Below, one piece after another: positions 13,950 through 22,782 of a stretch of DNA of 32,048 nt. The position numbers and the translations under genes are program-made. Source of the stretch: a virus; IMG/VR virus record IMGVR_UViG_3300027779_002112, positions 1 through 32,048 of that record; one strand, given 5' to 3'. Positions within the stretch are counted from its first letter, which is position 1. The number at the start of each line of letters is the position of its first letter. The notes under the pieces are model-generated. The model did no database searches, had not been told where the DNA came from, and worked only from the letters and a program-made list of their open reading frames with translations.

Positions 13950-15632
13950 ATGAGAAAAAAACGCATACTATTTTGTAGCGAGGCTACATTCTTAAATACT
14001 GGTTATGCTACCTATACTAGAGAAATATTAAACTATCTTCACAGTACAGGTAAATACGAGATAGCGGAGATGGCCTCTTATGGAGAAAGGAATGACCCAA
14101 GAGCCGCCAACATACCTTGGAGGTACTATGGTGTTGTGCCAAACCAGACGTGTGAGCCAAAAGCTTCTGAAGAAGAGATGCAATCCTATCAATCCAATGG
14201 AGCCTCTCAGTTCGGTGAATGGATATTTGAACACGTTTGTTTAGATTTTATGCCAGACGTAGTATGTGATATCCGTGATTTTTGGATGCTTGAGTTTGCA
14301 GAAAGGTCTCCATTCAGACCTTACTTTAAATGGTGTGTCATGCCAACTGTAGACGCAAGACCGCAAGCTAGACAGTGGGTTGCTACATACAAGTCAGCAG
14401 ACGCTTGCTTGACCTACTCTGACTGGGCAGGAGAGGTGTTGAAAGATCAATCGGGAGATACAATCAATTATCTTGGTTCAGCACCACCCTCAGCTCATCC
14501 AGCGTACCAGCAAGTAGAAGACAAGGTTGCTCACAAAAAATCCCTAGGAATAGATCCAGAGTATAAAATCATCGGGACGGTTATGCGTAATCAAAGACGC
14601 AAGCTTTACCCAGATCTTTTTGAAGCGTTTAAAAAGTTCTTAGATCAATCAGAAGACAAAAAGTTTTACTTATATTGCCATACATCTTATCCTGACTTGG
14701 GTTGGGACATACCAGAGCTTATACAAGAGCATGGATTGTCTTCACATGTTTTGTTCACCTATATATGTCCAGAAACAAAGAACACGTTTCCGTCTCTCTT
14801 TCATGGTGCCGTAGCTCAATCTCCGTTCACTGGAAAGTGGGGTTCTACACTTTCTAATGTAAAAAATGGTGCATCTTATGAACAACTGTCTTCAATCATT
14901 AGCCTGTTTGATCTGTACGTTCAGTATGCTAACTGTGAAGGTTTTGGCCTTCCAATTGTAGAAGCTGCTGCCTGTGGCGTTCCAGTTATGGCGACGGACT
15001 ATTCAGCCATGGAAAGCGAAGTGAGGAAACTAGAAGGTTTCCCAATTAAACCAGCGGCACTTTATAAAGAACTTGAAACTGGATGTTTACGTGCTGTACC
15101 CGACAACGATTTAGCGTGTAAAATGTTTGGCGATTTCTTTAAACTTTCACCTGAAGAAAGAGAGTCGATAGGAAAGCGAACAAGAGCTAATTTCGACAAG
15201 CACTTCCAGTGGCACCTGAGCGGTAAAAAGTGGGAAGATTATTTTGATAGTGTAGAACTACAACCAGTAGAAGCTACTTGGGCATCTCCCCCAAGAATCC
15301 ACAACCCTCAACCAAAGCCCGATCAGCCTCCACAAGGGGTAAGCACTAATGAGTTAGCTAGATGGCTAATAACTAATGTGCTAGGAGACCAATCCAAGTG
15401 TAATAGCTTCTTTGAAGCCAGACTAACAAGAGACCTCTTATATCGCTCTGCGACTTCGTCTACGGGCGGCATGTATTTCAATGAGTCATCAGCAGCATTT
15501 GACGGAGTTAACCACAGAGTTGAATTTAATTTCGACATTGCTTACGACCAAATGGTAAATATGTGTAATAGAACAAACAGTTGGGAACAAAAAAGAGCTG
15601 AAGTGATGAAACAAAGGGGGTTGATCAAATGA
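13950..15632 (+). CDS. Glycosyltransferase family 4-like, with extra C-terminal domain
   Basis: This 560-residue GT-B glycosyltransferase starts with a Rossmann strand (KRILFCSEATFLNTGYATY) and has the donor-binding EGFGLPIVEAAACGVPVMAT at about 329-348, typical of GT4 (retaining, nucleotide-sugar donor). The catalytic part ends near residue 440. A Pro-rich linker (PPRIHNPQPKPDQPPQ, about 450-466) follows, then about 95 residues not belonging to GT4 and not recognised. That tail could bind the acceptor or a virion protein. It is the first of the cluster and overlaps the next gene as ATGA. Confidence 0.85.
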   Translation: MRKKRILFCSEATFLNTGYATYTREILNYLHSTGKYEIAEMASYGERNDPRAANIPWRYYGVVPNQTCEPKASEEEMQSYQSNGASQFGEWIFEHVCLDFMPDVVCDIRDFWMLEFAERSPFRPYFKWCVMPTVDARPQARQWVATYKSADACLTYSDWAGEVLKDQSGDTINYLGSAPPSAHPAYQQVEDKVAHKKSLGIDPEYKIIGTVMRNQRRKLYPDLFEAFKKFLDQSEDKKFYLYCHTSYPDLGWDIPELIQEHGLSSHVLFTYICPETKNTFPSLFHGAVAQSPFTGKWGSTLSNVKNGASYEQLSSIISLFDLYVQYANCEGFGLPIVEAAACGVPVMATDYSAMESEVRKLEGFPIKPAALYKELETGCLRAVPDNDLACKMFGDFFKLSPEERESIGKRTRANFDKHFQWHLSGKKWEDYFDSVELQPVEATWASPPRIHNPQPKPDQPPQGVSTNELARWLITNVLGDQSKCNSFFEARLTRDLLYRSATSSTGGMYFNESSAAFDGVNHRVEFNFDIAYDQMVNMCNRTNSWEQKRAEVMKQRGLIK

Positions 15633-16771
15633 GAGTATTATATATAGGACATTACAAAGAGTTTGGAGGTTGGTCTCAAGCTGCTACAGATCAAATACTA
15701 GCACTTGACGCCGTGGGTGTTGACGTTGTTTGTAGAAACGTTACGTTAACTTCAGACAAGACCAACGTTCACCCAAGAATTTTAGAGCTTGAGAAAAAAG
15801 ACTCATCAAATTGCGACTTTTGCATACAGCATATCTTGCCGCACCATCTCGTAGGCACCGGTGGATATAAGAAGAATATAGCATTTTTAGAAGCTGAATC
15901 TTTTAGTATTAAACCTCTAGGCTGGTTTGAGCACCTACAGCAAATGGACGAGATCTGGGTTCCAAACAAGACGCTTCTTGAGTCTCTAGAAAGAGATGAA
16001 ATTGGTATTCCCGTAAAGCTAGTGCATCATGCAACAGACGTAAAAAAATATAAGAAGAAATATCAAGATGTTTCTATTCCAGCGGCTAACGACACGTTTA
16101 AATTTTATTATGTGGGTGATCTAAACGACAGAAAGAACATTAGCTGTATCTCTTCTTGTTTTCACAGCGAGTTTGATAAGTCCGAAGACGTGTCCTTGAT
16201 GTTGAAGGTTAAGAAGTTTGGACTTACGCCTCAGCAAACGCAGACACAGTTAGACCAAATGCTAGCCATGAATAAACAACTGTTAAGAATATATCCTTCT
16301 GCTCAGGATTATAAAAAAGAAGTTGTTATATCTTCGGAAGTTTCAGAAGAAGAATTGTACTCTATACATAACTATGGCGATTGCTTTGTGTTACCGTCTC
16401 ACGGGGAGGCTTGGTCAATCCCATCGCTAGACGCTATTGGTTTTGGAAACACTCCAATCTGTAGCGATTTTGGTGGTCCTTCAGAGTTCATAGATCCAGA
16501 AGATAAGAACACTGGAACTCTAGTTAACGGAGTCTTTGCGTGTTGCAGGTGTTCCGACGCCGCATTTCCAGACATCTTTACTGGAAGAGAGTATTGGTTC
16601 CAGCCGTGTGAAAAAACAATCAGAGAAAGTATGAGAGCCTACTACGAAGCATACAAACAAAACCCCATTGCGTATAAGCAAAGAGCTAAGGCTGCTGGGC
16701 TAAGTGTGGTAGAAAAGTTCTCTTACAAAAACATAGGAGAAAGAATGTTGGAGGTACTAAATGAGTCATAA
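15629..16771 (+). CDS. GT-B glycosyltransferase
   Basis: This 380-residue glycosyltransferase has N-terminal MRVLYIGHYKEFGGWSQAA and a C-terminal donor domain. FYYVGDLNDRKN starts the second Rossmann lobe at about 154, and PSHGEAWSIPSLDAIGFGNTP (about 254-274) is a variant of the GT4 E-x7-E motif. A Cys-rich insert (FACCRCSD) lies near 307-314. Sugar and acceptor are unknown. Coupled to both neighbours (ATGA before, 11-nt overlap after). Confidence 0.78.
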   Translation: MRVLYIGHYKEFGGWSQAATDQILALDAVGVDVVCRNVTLTSDKTNVHPRILELEKKDSSNCDFCIQHILPHHLVGTGGYKKNIAFLEAESFSIKPLGWFEHLQQMDEIWVPNKTLLESLERDEIGIPVKLVHHATDVKKYKKKYQDVSIPAANDTFKFYYVGDLNDRKNISCISSCFHSEFDKSEDVSLMLKVKKFGLTPQQTQTQLDQMLAMNKQLLRIYPSAQDYKKEVVISSEVSEEELYSIHNYGDCFVLPSHGEAWSIPSLDAIGFGNTPICSDFGGPSEFIDPEDKNTGTLVNGVFACCRCSDAAFPDIFTGREYWFQPCEKTIRESMRAYYEAYKQNPIAYKQRAKAAGLSVVEKFSYKNIGERMLEVLNES

Positions 16772-17753
16772 AACATTGGGTATTATAAATAGATCCCTAA
16801 ATCCAACTAAGGAAAAGTATAAGATCCTTACGTTTGATACACATGAAAGATACCAAACCCAGTTGTGTAAAACTGGTCATGATTTCTATTCGTTTAGATA
16901 TGAAAATTGTAAAGAATGGGATGAAAATTACGCCAAGAAACCAGAAAACTATTACACATTGCCTAAAAACTCTGTAATTTCTGGGCTAGACTTTGATTTG
17001 ATTTTAAGTCAGAGTAAATTTGGCCAATTTCAAGTAGCCAGTCAATTGAACAGCACCTTTAACTTGCCTATGATATCTTTGGAGCATACTCTACCTATAC
17101 CTAGTTGGCCTCAAGATCAGCTTAACTCTTTCAAGAGCATGGTGGGCGACGTTAATGTGTTTATATCTGAGTACTCGATAGATAAATGGGGCATAAAATG
17201 TGACCCAAAAGTTATTCATCACTCAGTTGATACCGACATGTTTAAGCCCACGTCTAAGACAGCTACTACAGAAGTACTTAGCGTAGTTAACGACTTTAAG
17301 AATCGCGACTACTGCTGTAACTACAGTGGCTGGGAAAGAGTCAGCGAAGGTTTTGACGCCAAGCTGGTTGGAAGCTCGCCTGACGGCTCCTCAAAGCCTG
17401 CTGAGTCTATAGAGGCTCTTGTGGACGAGTATAACTCAGCTAAGGTATTCCTTAACACATCGACAATTAGCCCTGTTCCAACATCACTTTTAGAAGCTAT
17501 GGCTTGTGGGTGTGCGGTAGTGACAACGGCTACATGTATGATTCCTGAAATTATAAAAAATGGAGTCAACGGATTCATGTCAAACGACGAGAACGAGCTA
17601 AAAGGTTACATTAAAAAACTTTTAGACGACAAAGAGTTGGCTATCCACCTAGGAAATAACGCCAGAGAAACAATCAAAGATAAATTCTCAGAACAGAAGT
17701 TTATTGAAAACTGGAACAAAACTTTCGACCTAGCATACGGAGCTAAAAAATGA
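16761..17753 (+). CDS. GT-B glycosyltransferase
   Basis: This 330-residue glycosyltransferase has a GT4-type C-terminal half: LNTSTISPVPTSLLEAMACG at about 232-251, then AVVTTATCMIPEIIKNGVNG and a helical tail with LLDDKELAIHLGNNAR. The usual first Glu of E-x7-E is replaced (SPVPTSLLEA), leaving one Glu. The N-terminal lobe is divergent but includes an LEHTLPIPSW segment at about 110. It may use a different donor from its two upstream relatives. Its start is inside the preceding gene; its end overlaps the next as ATGA. Confidence 0.78.
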   Translation: MSHKTLGIINRSLNPTKEKYKILTFDTHERYQTQLCKTGHDFYSFRYENCKEWDENYAKKPENYYTLPKNSVISGLDFDLILSQSKFGQFQVASQLNSTFNLPMISLEHTLPIPSWPQDQLNSFKSMVGDVNVFISEYSIDKWGIKCDPKVIHHSVDTDMFKPTSKTATTEVLSVVNDFKNRDYCCNYSGWERVSEGFDAKLVGSSPDGSSKPAESIEALVDEYNSAKVFLNTSTISPVPTSLLEAMACGCAVVTTATCMIPEIIKNGVNGFMSNDENELKGYIKKLLDDKELAIHLGNNARETIKDKFSEQKFIENWNKTFDLAYGAKK

Positions 17754-18166
17754 AAATTCAAGTCGCCAAAATGAGCGGAGACATAATCGAAGGGTACAAC
17801 CACATAGTTGTGTCAGACAATCACATAAACTATATGAACATCTCAGATAATGAATGTATAGAAATACTAGCAAACGATGTGCTAGACTCTTTTACTGATG
17901 ATAAAATTCAAGATTGCATAGTGTCACTAGTCTCTAAGCTGAGACTGGGAGGTAAACTTGTGATCGGAGGAAAGGACTTGAGATTATTTTGCAAGTCAGT
18001 TTTAAACGGGCTAGTAAGTAGGGGTGAAGCATCGAGTGTTTTACAAAACACAAACTCTATGCCGTCATTAAAAGAAATAACTCCCATCATAGAGCGTACG
18101 GGCTTGAAGATTTTAAGCACGCAGCTTTCTGGTATACACTTTGAAGTAGTCGCACAGAGAGGTTAA
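17750..18166 (+). CDS. Reduced methyltransferase-like protein
   Basis: This 138-residue protein matches the second half of class I SAM methyltransferases: ILANDVLDSFTDD, a helix, then KLRLGGKLVIGG (type 11-like motif after the SAM site), and a final Ile/Leu strand with FEVVAQRG. The usual N-terminal SAM-binding GxGxG is missing, and there is little upstream room for it, so it may be non-catalytic or act with a partner. Similar short proteins occur in phage glycan clusters (family memory, not checked). Confidence 0.5.
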   Translation: MKIQVAKMSGDIIEGYNHIVVSDNHINYMNISDNECIEILANDVLDSFTDDKIQDCIVSLVSKLRLGGKLVIGGKDLRLFCKSVLNGLVSRGEASSVLQNTNSMPSLKEITPIIERTGLKILSTQLSGIHFEVVAQRG

Positions 18167-18167
18167 T

Positions 18168-18953
18168 ATGGATTGCTCAACATGTATTTTTGCTGACACT
18201 AGACCTCCGATTGAGTTTCCGTTTGGTTTGTTGCAATGTGGATGTAAAGTAAAAAGGTTAGACACTTTGGTAAAGAGGGGTGAAGCGAGTTTAGCCCAAT
18301 CCACGCTAGAGGGAGAACAAGCCAACTACTACAAGTTGGATAGATTCTGCAACATGTACAGAACATCTAAGTGGAAAAGAGACTCCAAAATTCAAAACCC
18401 AGAAGAGTCAGCAAGAAAAGAATCTAAGTGTAGCTTTGGAATAGTAGTAGAGGTATCAGACCAAGAAGAAGAAGACGTAAGAAAGACCACAGAATCGTTA
18501 AAAAACATCTGTTACGAAAAAGAAAACATAGCCATTGTTTTTTCTAGTCTTACCAAAACGCTTCCTACACAAGTGCTAATTAACCAAATTCATAATTTTA
18601 TGGATCTGAATATAGACTGCCAACTAGTGGTGCATAGCGGTTGGTCACAAAAAGAAGAAAAAGATAAAGACGCCTTTACGCCTCTAATGACAAAATCCAG
18701 AAACTATTTGATAAAAATAGAAGCAGGACAGACAATAGACGGTGATTTCTTTAATTTCATAGACACGGATGTAAACAAAGTTTTAAATATGACAACTTAT
18801 TTTCAAGATGTTGATCGCGATGTTTCCGCAATCGCTTTTGGAGTTGTTAACTCTCAGTACCCGAATTACCTAGACTATGACTTGATGCTAAAAGAAATGA
18901 GGAAACTTTCCATAGATCAGAAAAGTTATAGGGAATATGAGAAGAAGAACTAG
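18168..18953 (+). CDS. Cys-rich N-terminus plus GT-A-like domain, function uncertain
   Basis: This 261-residue protein begins with closely spaced Cys: CSTC at 3-6, CGC at 24-26 and C near 62, which could bind Zn or an Fe-S cluster. From about 90 a divergent nucleotide-sugar transferase-like fold appears: CSFGIVVEVSDQEEEDVRKT, a middle region with LVVHSGW, then NYLIKIEAGQTIDGDFFNFID, where GT2 enzymes have their acceptor-side DD. No clear DxD is present, so activity is uncertain. One base separates it from the upstream gene, and the next gene starts 17 nt inside its 3' end. Confidence 0.5.
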   Translation: MDCSTCIFADTRPPIEFPFGLLQCGCKVKRLDTLVKRGEASLAQSTLEGEQANYYKLDRFCNMYRTSKWKRDSKIQNPEESARKESKCSFGIVVEVSDQEEEDVRKTTESLKNICYEKENIAIVFSSLTKTLPTQVLINQIHNFMDLNIDCQLVVHSGWSQKEEKDKDAFTPLMTKSRNYLIKIEAGQTIDGDFFNFIDTDVNKVLNMTTYFQDVDRDVSAIAFGVVNSQYPNYLDYDLMLKEMRKLSIDQKSYREYEKKN

Positions 18954-19683
18954 ATTTATAACCAGCCCAGTTGGTCAAAAAAACGAAAGCAGCCTAGAGT
19001 CTTTTGTTTCGATAGTGCTATTCAGTGAAAATCACGGATACCGAATGAAGTCCTATGGGCCAATTTCGTTGATGAAAATTGAAGGTAAAGCACTAATACA
19101 AAGACAAATAGAGGCGATAAAAGCGACGTTTAAAAACTTTGAAATTATCTTGTGTTCAGGATTTGAAACACATAAAACAGTAGAGTTTGTAAAAAACAAC
19201 TTTTCTGAAATCAATATACGTGTCGTAGAAAATCAAATTCACTTTAATTCAAACGACTGTGAAAGTGCCAGACTTTGCCTTCATAACATAAACAATACTA
19301 GGGTCTTGTTGTGCAACGGTGCTTTATTAATCACGCCAGAGATGTTAAGAAGCATAGACTACAGCAAGTCTACAGTGTTGTGTCAAGAGAAAGACGATTA
19401 CAAAAACTTTGACGTTGGAGTAATTCAAAATGGTGGCTTTCTTGAATCAATGGCTGTTGGAATAAAAACAAAAGTCTGGAACGAGGTTATCTATCTAGGA
19501 AACAAAAAAATAATAAATAATCTCTATAATACTATATCTAATCCAGAATATAAAAACAGGTTTCTTTTTGAAGCTATAAACGTAGTTTTAAAAGACAATA
19601 GAATGATGGCTGTAGAAACTTTAGACGCACCTACTATAAAAATACAAAACATAAAAACACTAAAGAGGATTACAAAGATATGA
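18937..19683 (+). CDS. Sugar nucleotidyltransferase-like protein
   Basis: This 248-residue protein looks like a divergent NTP_transferase (GlmU/RfbA N-terminal fold) that would charge a sugar phosphate to an NDP-sugar. SIVLFSENHGYRMKSYGPISL (about 25-45) sits where LAAGxGxRLxPxTxxxPK does, followed by KIEGKALIQRQIEAI and an FEIILCSGF strand. The glycine-rich loop is degenerate (SENHGYRM) and the usual Lys is lost, so it could be inactive or use another donor. A strand LLCNGALLI near 128 corresponds to the metal-binding strand, but no Asp is visible there. Sugar pathway placement fits the epimerase nearby. Confidence 0.55.
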   Translation: MRRRTRFITSPVGQKNESSLESFVSIVLFSENHGYRMKSYGPISLMKIEGKALIQRQIEAIKATFKNFEIILCSGFETHKTVEFVKNNFSEINIRVVENQIHFNSNDCESARLCLHNINNTRVLLCNGALLITPEMLRSIDYSKSTVLCQEKDDYKNFDVGVIQNGGFLESMAVGIKTKVWNEVIYLGNKKIINNLYNTISNPEYKNRFLFEAINVVLKDNRMMAVETLDAPTIKIQNIKTLKRITKI

Positions 19684-20555
19684 GAATTCTAGTACAAAAT
19701 TACACTTCCTCGCTTTCTACAGAGGCGATGTACATGCAGCGTTGTCTTTCGGAGGTTGGCGAGGAGTCTTTTCTATGGAATGACCCAAACGCCAGTGCCT
19801 TTGACACTTTTGATTTCACAAAGCCAGATCTTTTTATTACACATTTTAAGTATCTTACAAATGACATGGTTAAGTACTTGTCTGCAAATAAAAATATAAG
19901 TATGGCGTTGAATATATCTGGTGCCCAACAACAAGAACTTGATATGATTGAAAGCATGGCCAGTGACAGCAAGATTGACATACCACTATTATTTACAAAC
20001 GAATACGGTAAACGACTCTCTGCAAAGAGTTTAAAATTAGAAAGCGTATATCCCGCCGCTGACCTATTCATACCAAGGATGCCAACACCAAACTATGAGA
20101 TAGATTCATGTATATTCTCTGTATCAAACAACGATCTTGTAAAAGAAGCTGCTAATAAAGAAGACAACTACCATATTGCCTCACTAAACCCGCAAGACCA
20201 AAGTGGTTATTCAGACATGTACATGGATGTCACCTCGGCTGTGTCGTTTTACGAGAAGTATAAAAAGATAATACTAGCGGATGATGTGAACGTGGTCACA
20301 TCGCAATTACTCTTTGATTCATTATTAAGATGTAAGAGTATAAACATAAAGGTTGACAAAAGCCAACAATCTCAGCTAGATAAAATATTAGCAACACTTT
20401 TTGTCGAAACTTCAGAGGGTGGAGACTTAGGGCAAATACTAAAGAACCAAGTTAAATCTCGACACAACTGCTTCAAACGTGTTTCTAGACTATTAAGACT
20501 CTTGAAGGCCCAAGAAATTTCGGAGAAACTAGAAAGGTTTGGTGATAAAATATGA
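19680..20555 (+). CDS. Probable GT-B-like protein, unrecognised family
   Basis: This 291-residue soluble protein has an N terminus (MRILVQNYTSSLSTEAMYMQ) and a DLFITHFKYL segment that resemble the N-terminal lobe of GT-B enzymes. The C-terminal half shows no donor motif. The last 50 residues are helical and basic. The first bases (ATGARAATTCTAGTACA) match the start of the gene at 21445, probably from shared N-terminal strand MxILVQ rather than recent duplication. Function unknown beyond its place in the glycan cluster. ATGA overlaps link it on both sides. Confidence 0.45.
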   Translation: MRILVQNYTSSLSTEAMYMQRCLSEVGEESFLWNDPNASAFDTFDFTKPDLFITHFKYLTNDMVKYLSANKNISMALNISGAQQQELDMIESMASDSKIDIPLLFTNEYGKRLSAKSLKLESVYPAADLFIPRMPTPNYEIDSCIFSVSNNDLVKEAANKEDNYHIASLNPQDQSGYSDMYMDVTSAVSFYEKYKKIILADDVNVVTSQLLFDSLLRCKSINIKVDKSQQSQLDKILATLFVETSEGGDLGQILKNQVKSRHNCFKRVSRLLRLLKAQEISEKLERFGDKI

Positions 20556-21448
20556 ACGTTATAGTTACCGGAGGTGCAGGATTTATTGGTTCTCATTTGG
20601 TGGACCGGCTAGTCGATGAAGGCCACAAAGTTTTAGTTATTGATGACCTATCAGCAGATAGTCACGAACAATTTTATTTTAATGATGGTGCAGAGTATTC
20701 TTACTATTCAGTATCCGATTATTATAACATAAAACATCACTTTGAAGGTGTAGACTTGGTTTTCCACTTGGCCGCTGAGTCTAGAATACAGCCATGTATC
20801 CAAAATCCCGTAATGGCAACCCTAACAAACACGGTCGGAACTTGTAGTGTTCTGCAAGCAGCCAAGGAAGCTGGTGTTAAAAGAGTAATGTATTCGTCAA
20901 CCTCGGCGGTGTACGGTGTTGCCCACCCCATTCCTTTAAACGAAAACATGGAGAATGACTGTCTAAACGCATATTCTGTGACCAAGGTTGCAGGAGAAGA
21001 GCTTTGCAAAATGTTTTACAAACTATACGGTCTAGAGACTGTCATTTTTAGATATTTTAATGTATACGGAGACAGACAACCAACTAGTGGACAATATGCA
21101 CCAGTGGTTGGATTATTCCAAAGACAACTTAAAGAAGAGACCCCGCTTACAGTGGTTGGGGATGGACTCCAGTCGAGAGATTTTACACACGTCTCAGATG
21201 TGGTAGAAGCCAACCTCAAGGCGGCGTTTACAGAGAACAAGCGTGCTTTTGGTCAGACCTTTAATATTGGTGCTGGTAAAAATTACACGGTGATGGATCT
21301 GGTGAAAATGGTGGGCGGAGAAGACGCGTTCTATGTCAATCTGCCAGAAAGATTAGGCGAGGCCAGACATAGCAAGTCAGACACCAGCAAGGCTAAAGAA
21401 ATATTAGAATGGGAAGCAAAGGTTGACCTAGGAGAATGGTTAAAATGA
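20552..21448 (+). CDS. NAD-dependent sugar epimerase (extended SDR)
   Basis: This 298-residue extended SDR would convert an NDP-sugar by C4 epimerisation. The NAD-binding TGGAGFIG is at 6-13, VFHLAAESR at about 70-78, SSTSAVYG at 115-122 and YSVTK at 141-145 (Tyr141/Lys145 catalytic). FRYFNVYGDRQ and SRDFTHVSDVV are typical of GalE/WbpP-type enzymes. SSTS instead of the TDE triad argues for an epimerase over a 4,6-dehydratase. Sugar unknown; UDP-GlcNAc or UDP-Glc are likely. Starts by ATGA overlap; its 3' end holds the next start. Confidence 0.87.
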   Translation: MNVIVTGGAGFIGSHLVDRLVDEGHKVLVIDDLSADSHEQFYFNDGAEYSYYSVSDYYNIKHHFEGVDLVFHLAAESRIQPCIQNPVMATLTNTVGTCSVLQAAKEAGVKRVMYSSTSAVYGVAHPIPLNENMENDCLNAYSVTKVAGEELCKMFYKLYGLETVIFRYFNVYGDRQPTSGQYAPVVGLFQRQLKEETPLTVVGDGLQSRDFTHVSDVVEANLKAAFTENKRAFGQTFNIGAGKNYTVMDLVKMVGGEDAFYVNLPERLGEARHSKSDTSKAKEILEWEAKVDLGEWLK

Positions 21449-22155
21449 AAATTCTAGTACAGCTACCAACATTCGCAAGAGCTGAAAAATTCCTTCGGGT
21501 TTTAGATCTATACGTAGAAACTGCCAGTAGCCACAACGACATACTATTTAATATAAATTGTGATGTCGAAGACCATAGTATGACAGATGAATATGTAAAG
21601 GAAAGGATGAAGTATATCTTTTCTAAAAAACAAAACGTAAAAGGAAACGTGTGGTACGATAACGACACAGAGAAAATTAGTGCGATAAACGATCATATTA
21701 ACGGTGTTGATTTTGATATTTTGGTTTGTGCGTCTGACGACATGGTTCCTAAAGTACACTCTTGGGATCAAGAAATTGTAATAGCAATGAATAAGCACTT
21801 CCCCGACCTAGATGGATGTGTCCACTTTGACGATGGAAACACTCATGGTAAACTAATAACGTTCTCTATACTTGGACGAAAGCTTTACGACTATTTTGGA
21901 TATATATACCATCCAGACTACAAGAGTCTTTACTGCGACGACGAGTTTACTCAGGTTGTGCAAGCAATCGGTAAAGAACAGTATGTAGATAAAGTCATCA
22001 TAACACATGAGCACTATAGTGTAGAAGGAACGCAAAACGAAGGAGACTTTGATTTAGCCGCCCAAAAAACACTGCACTATTCAGGTAGAGACCATCAAGT
22101 CTTTAACAAACGAAAAGAACTTGGATTCCCGGTAGGAAGAATAACAAACGACTAA
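21445..22155 (+). CDS. GT2-like (GT-A) glycosyltransferase
   Basis: This 236-residue protein shows a GT-A-like layout: KILVQLPTFAR at the start, DILFNINCDVED, then ILVCASDDMVP (about 91-101; likely DxD site), VHFDDGN and a YCDDEFTQV block that resembles the catalytic-base region. No membrane segment. I use ATG 21445 (ATGA overlap with the epimerase stop) instead of 21436, since the protein then begins at the first beta strand. Donor and acceptor unknown. Confidence 0.62.
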   Translation: MKILVQLPTFARAEKFLRVLDLYVETASSHNDILFNINCDVEDHSMTDEYVKERMKYIFSKKQNVKGNVWYDNDTEKISAINDHINGVDFDILVCASDDMVPKVHSWDQEIVIAMNKHFPDLDGCVHFDDGNTHGKLITFSILGRKLYDYFGYIYHPDYKSLYCDDEFTQVVQAIGKEQYVDKVIITHEHYSVEGTQNEGDFDLAAQKTLHYSGRDHQVFNKRKELGFPVGRITND

Positions 22156-22164
22156 GGAAACAAA

Positions 22165-22782
22165 ATGGATCACGATCTAAAGAATTTTAATTTAATTAGA
22201 CAAGAATCACTAATAGAGCTTGGGGATGTAGCTGTAGATGTCGGTGCGTGTCACGGTGCGTATACTTCTTTTTTCTCTAGCTTGCTAGGAAACACCGGCA
22301 AGATTTACTGCGTAGAACTTTTCCCACCTACATTTCAAATGCTTGAGATGCGTTTTGGACACTCTAAAAATATAGAGTTTGTAAACGCTGCCGTGTCTGA
22401 CACCGTAGGTAAAGAGGATATGTATGCGGGAGACACGAATGAAGAGCACAACATAGTAGGCCACAACATGTCGCATCAGCCAGTAGCAAAAGTTGGGGAA
22501 ATTAATTCTATTACACTAGACGAACTATTAAAAGACGAGAAAGAGATCTCGCTAATCAAGATAGATGTCGAGGGTGCCGAGCTAAAGGTTCTCCACGGAA
22601 TGAAAGAAATTATGAAGAGAACCAAGTCTATTCTTATAGAAAATCATTTAGATGAAATTTGGCCTGAAATTAGAAAGATTCTTATTGAAGATAATGGCTT
22701 CAAGTGCTATAATATAGAGACAGAAGAAAGTGTGGACATGAACAGCAAAAGACCGTACCAGTGCCTGTGTAGGAGAGTTTAA
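22165..22782 (+). CDS. FkbM family SAM-dependent methyltransferase
   Basis: This 205-residue methyltransferase carries the SAM-binding VAVDVGACHGAYTSFFSSLLG (about 22-42) and YCVELFPPTF (acidic post-strand 2 residue). It also has the FkbM hallmark LIKIDVEGAELKVLHGM at about 133-149 and a final ILIENH. FkbM enzymes O-methylate sugars and polyketides, so this probably caps or decorates a glycan residue. Gap of 9 nt from the preceding gene; its stop overlaps the next start as TAATG. Confidence 0.85.
   Translation: MDHDLKNFNLIRQESLIELGDVAVDVGACHGAYTSFFSSLLGNTGKIYCVELFPPTFQMLEMRFGHSKNIEFVNAAVSDTVGKEDMYAGDTNEEHNIVGHNMSHQPVAKVGEINSITLDELLKDEKEISLIKIDVEGAELKVLHGMKEIMKRTKSILIENHLDEIWPEIRKILIEDNGFKCYNIETEESVDMNSKRPYQCLCRRV

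Noticed and set aside
19680-21467. Shared start bases of the 19680 and 21445 genes as a second leader duplication
   Set aside because: Only about 17 bases match and they encode a common first beta strand (MxILVQ). Downstream sequences are unrelated, unlike the 54-base Tat leader pair.
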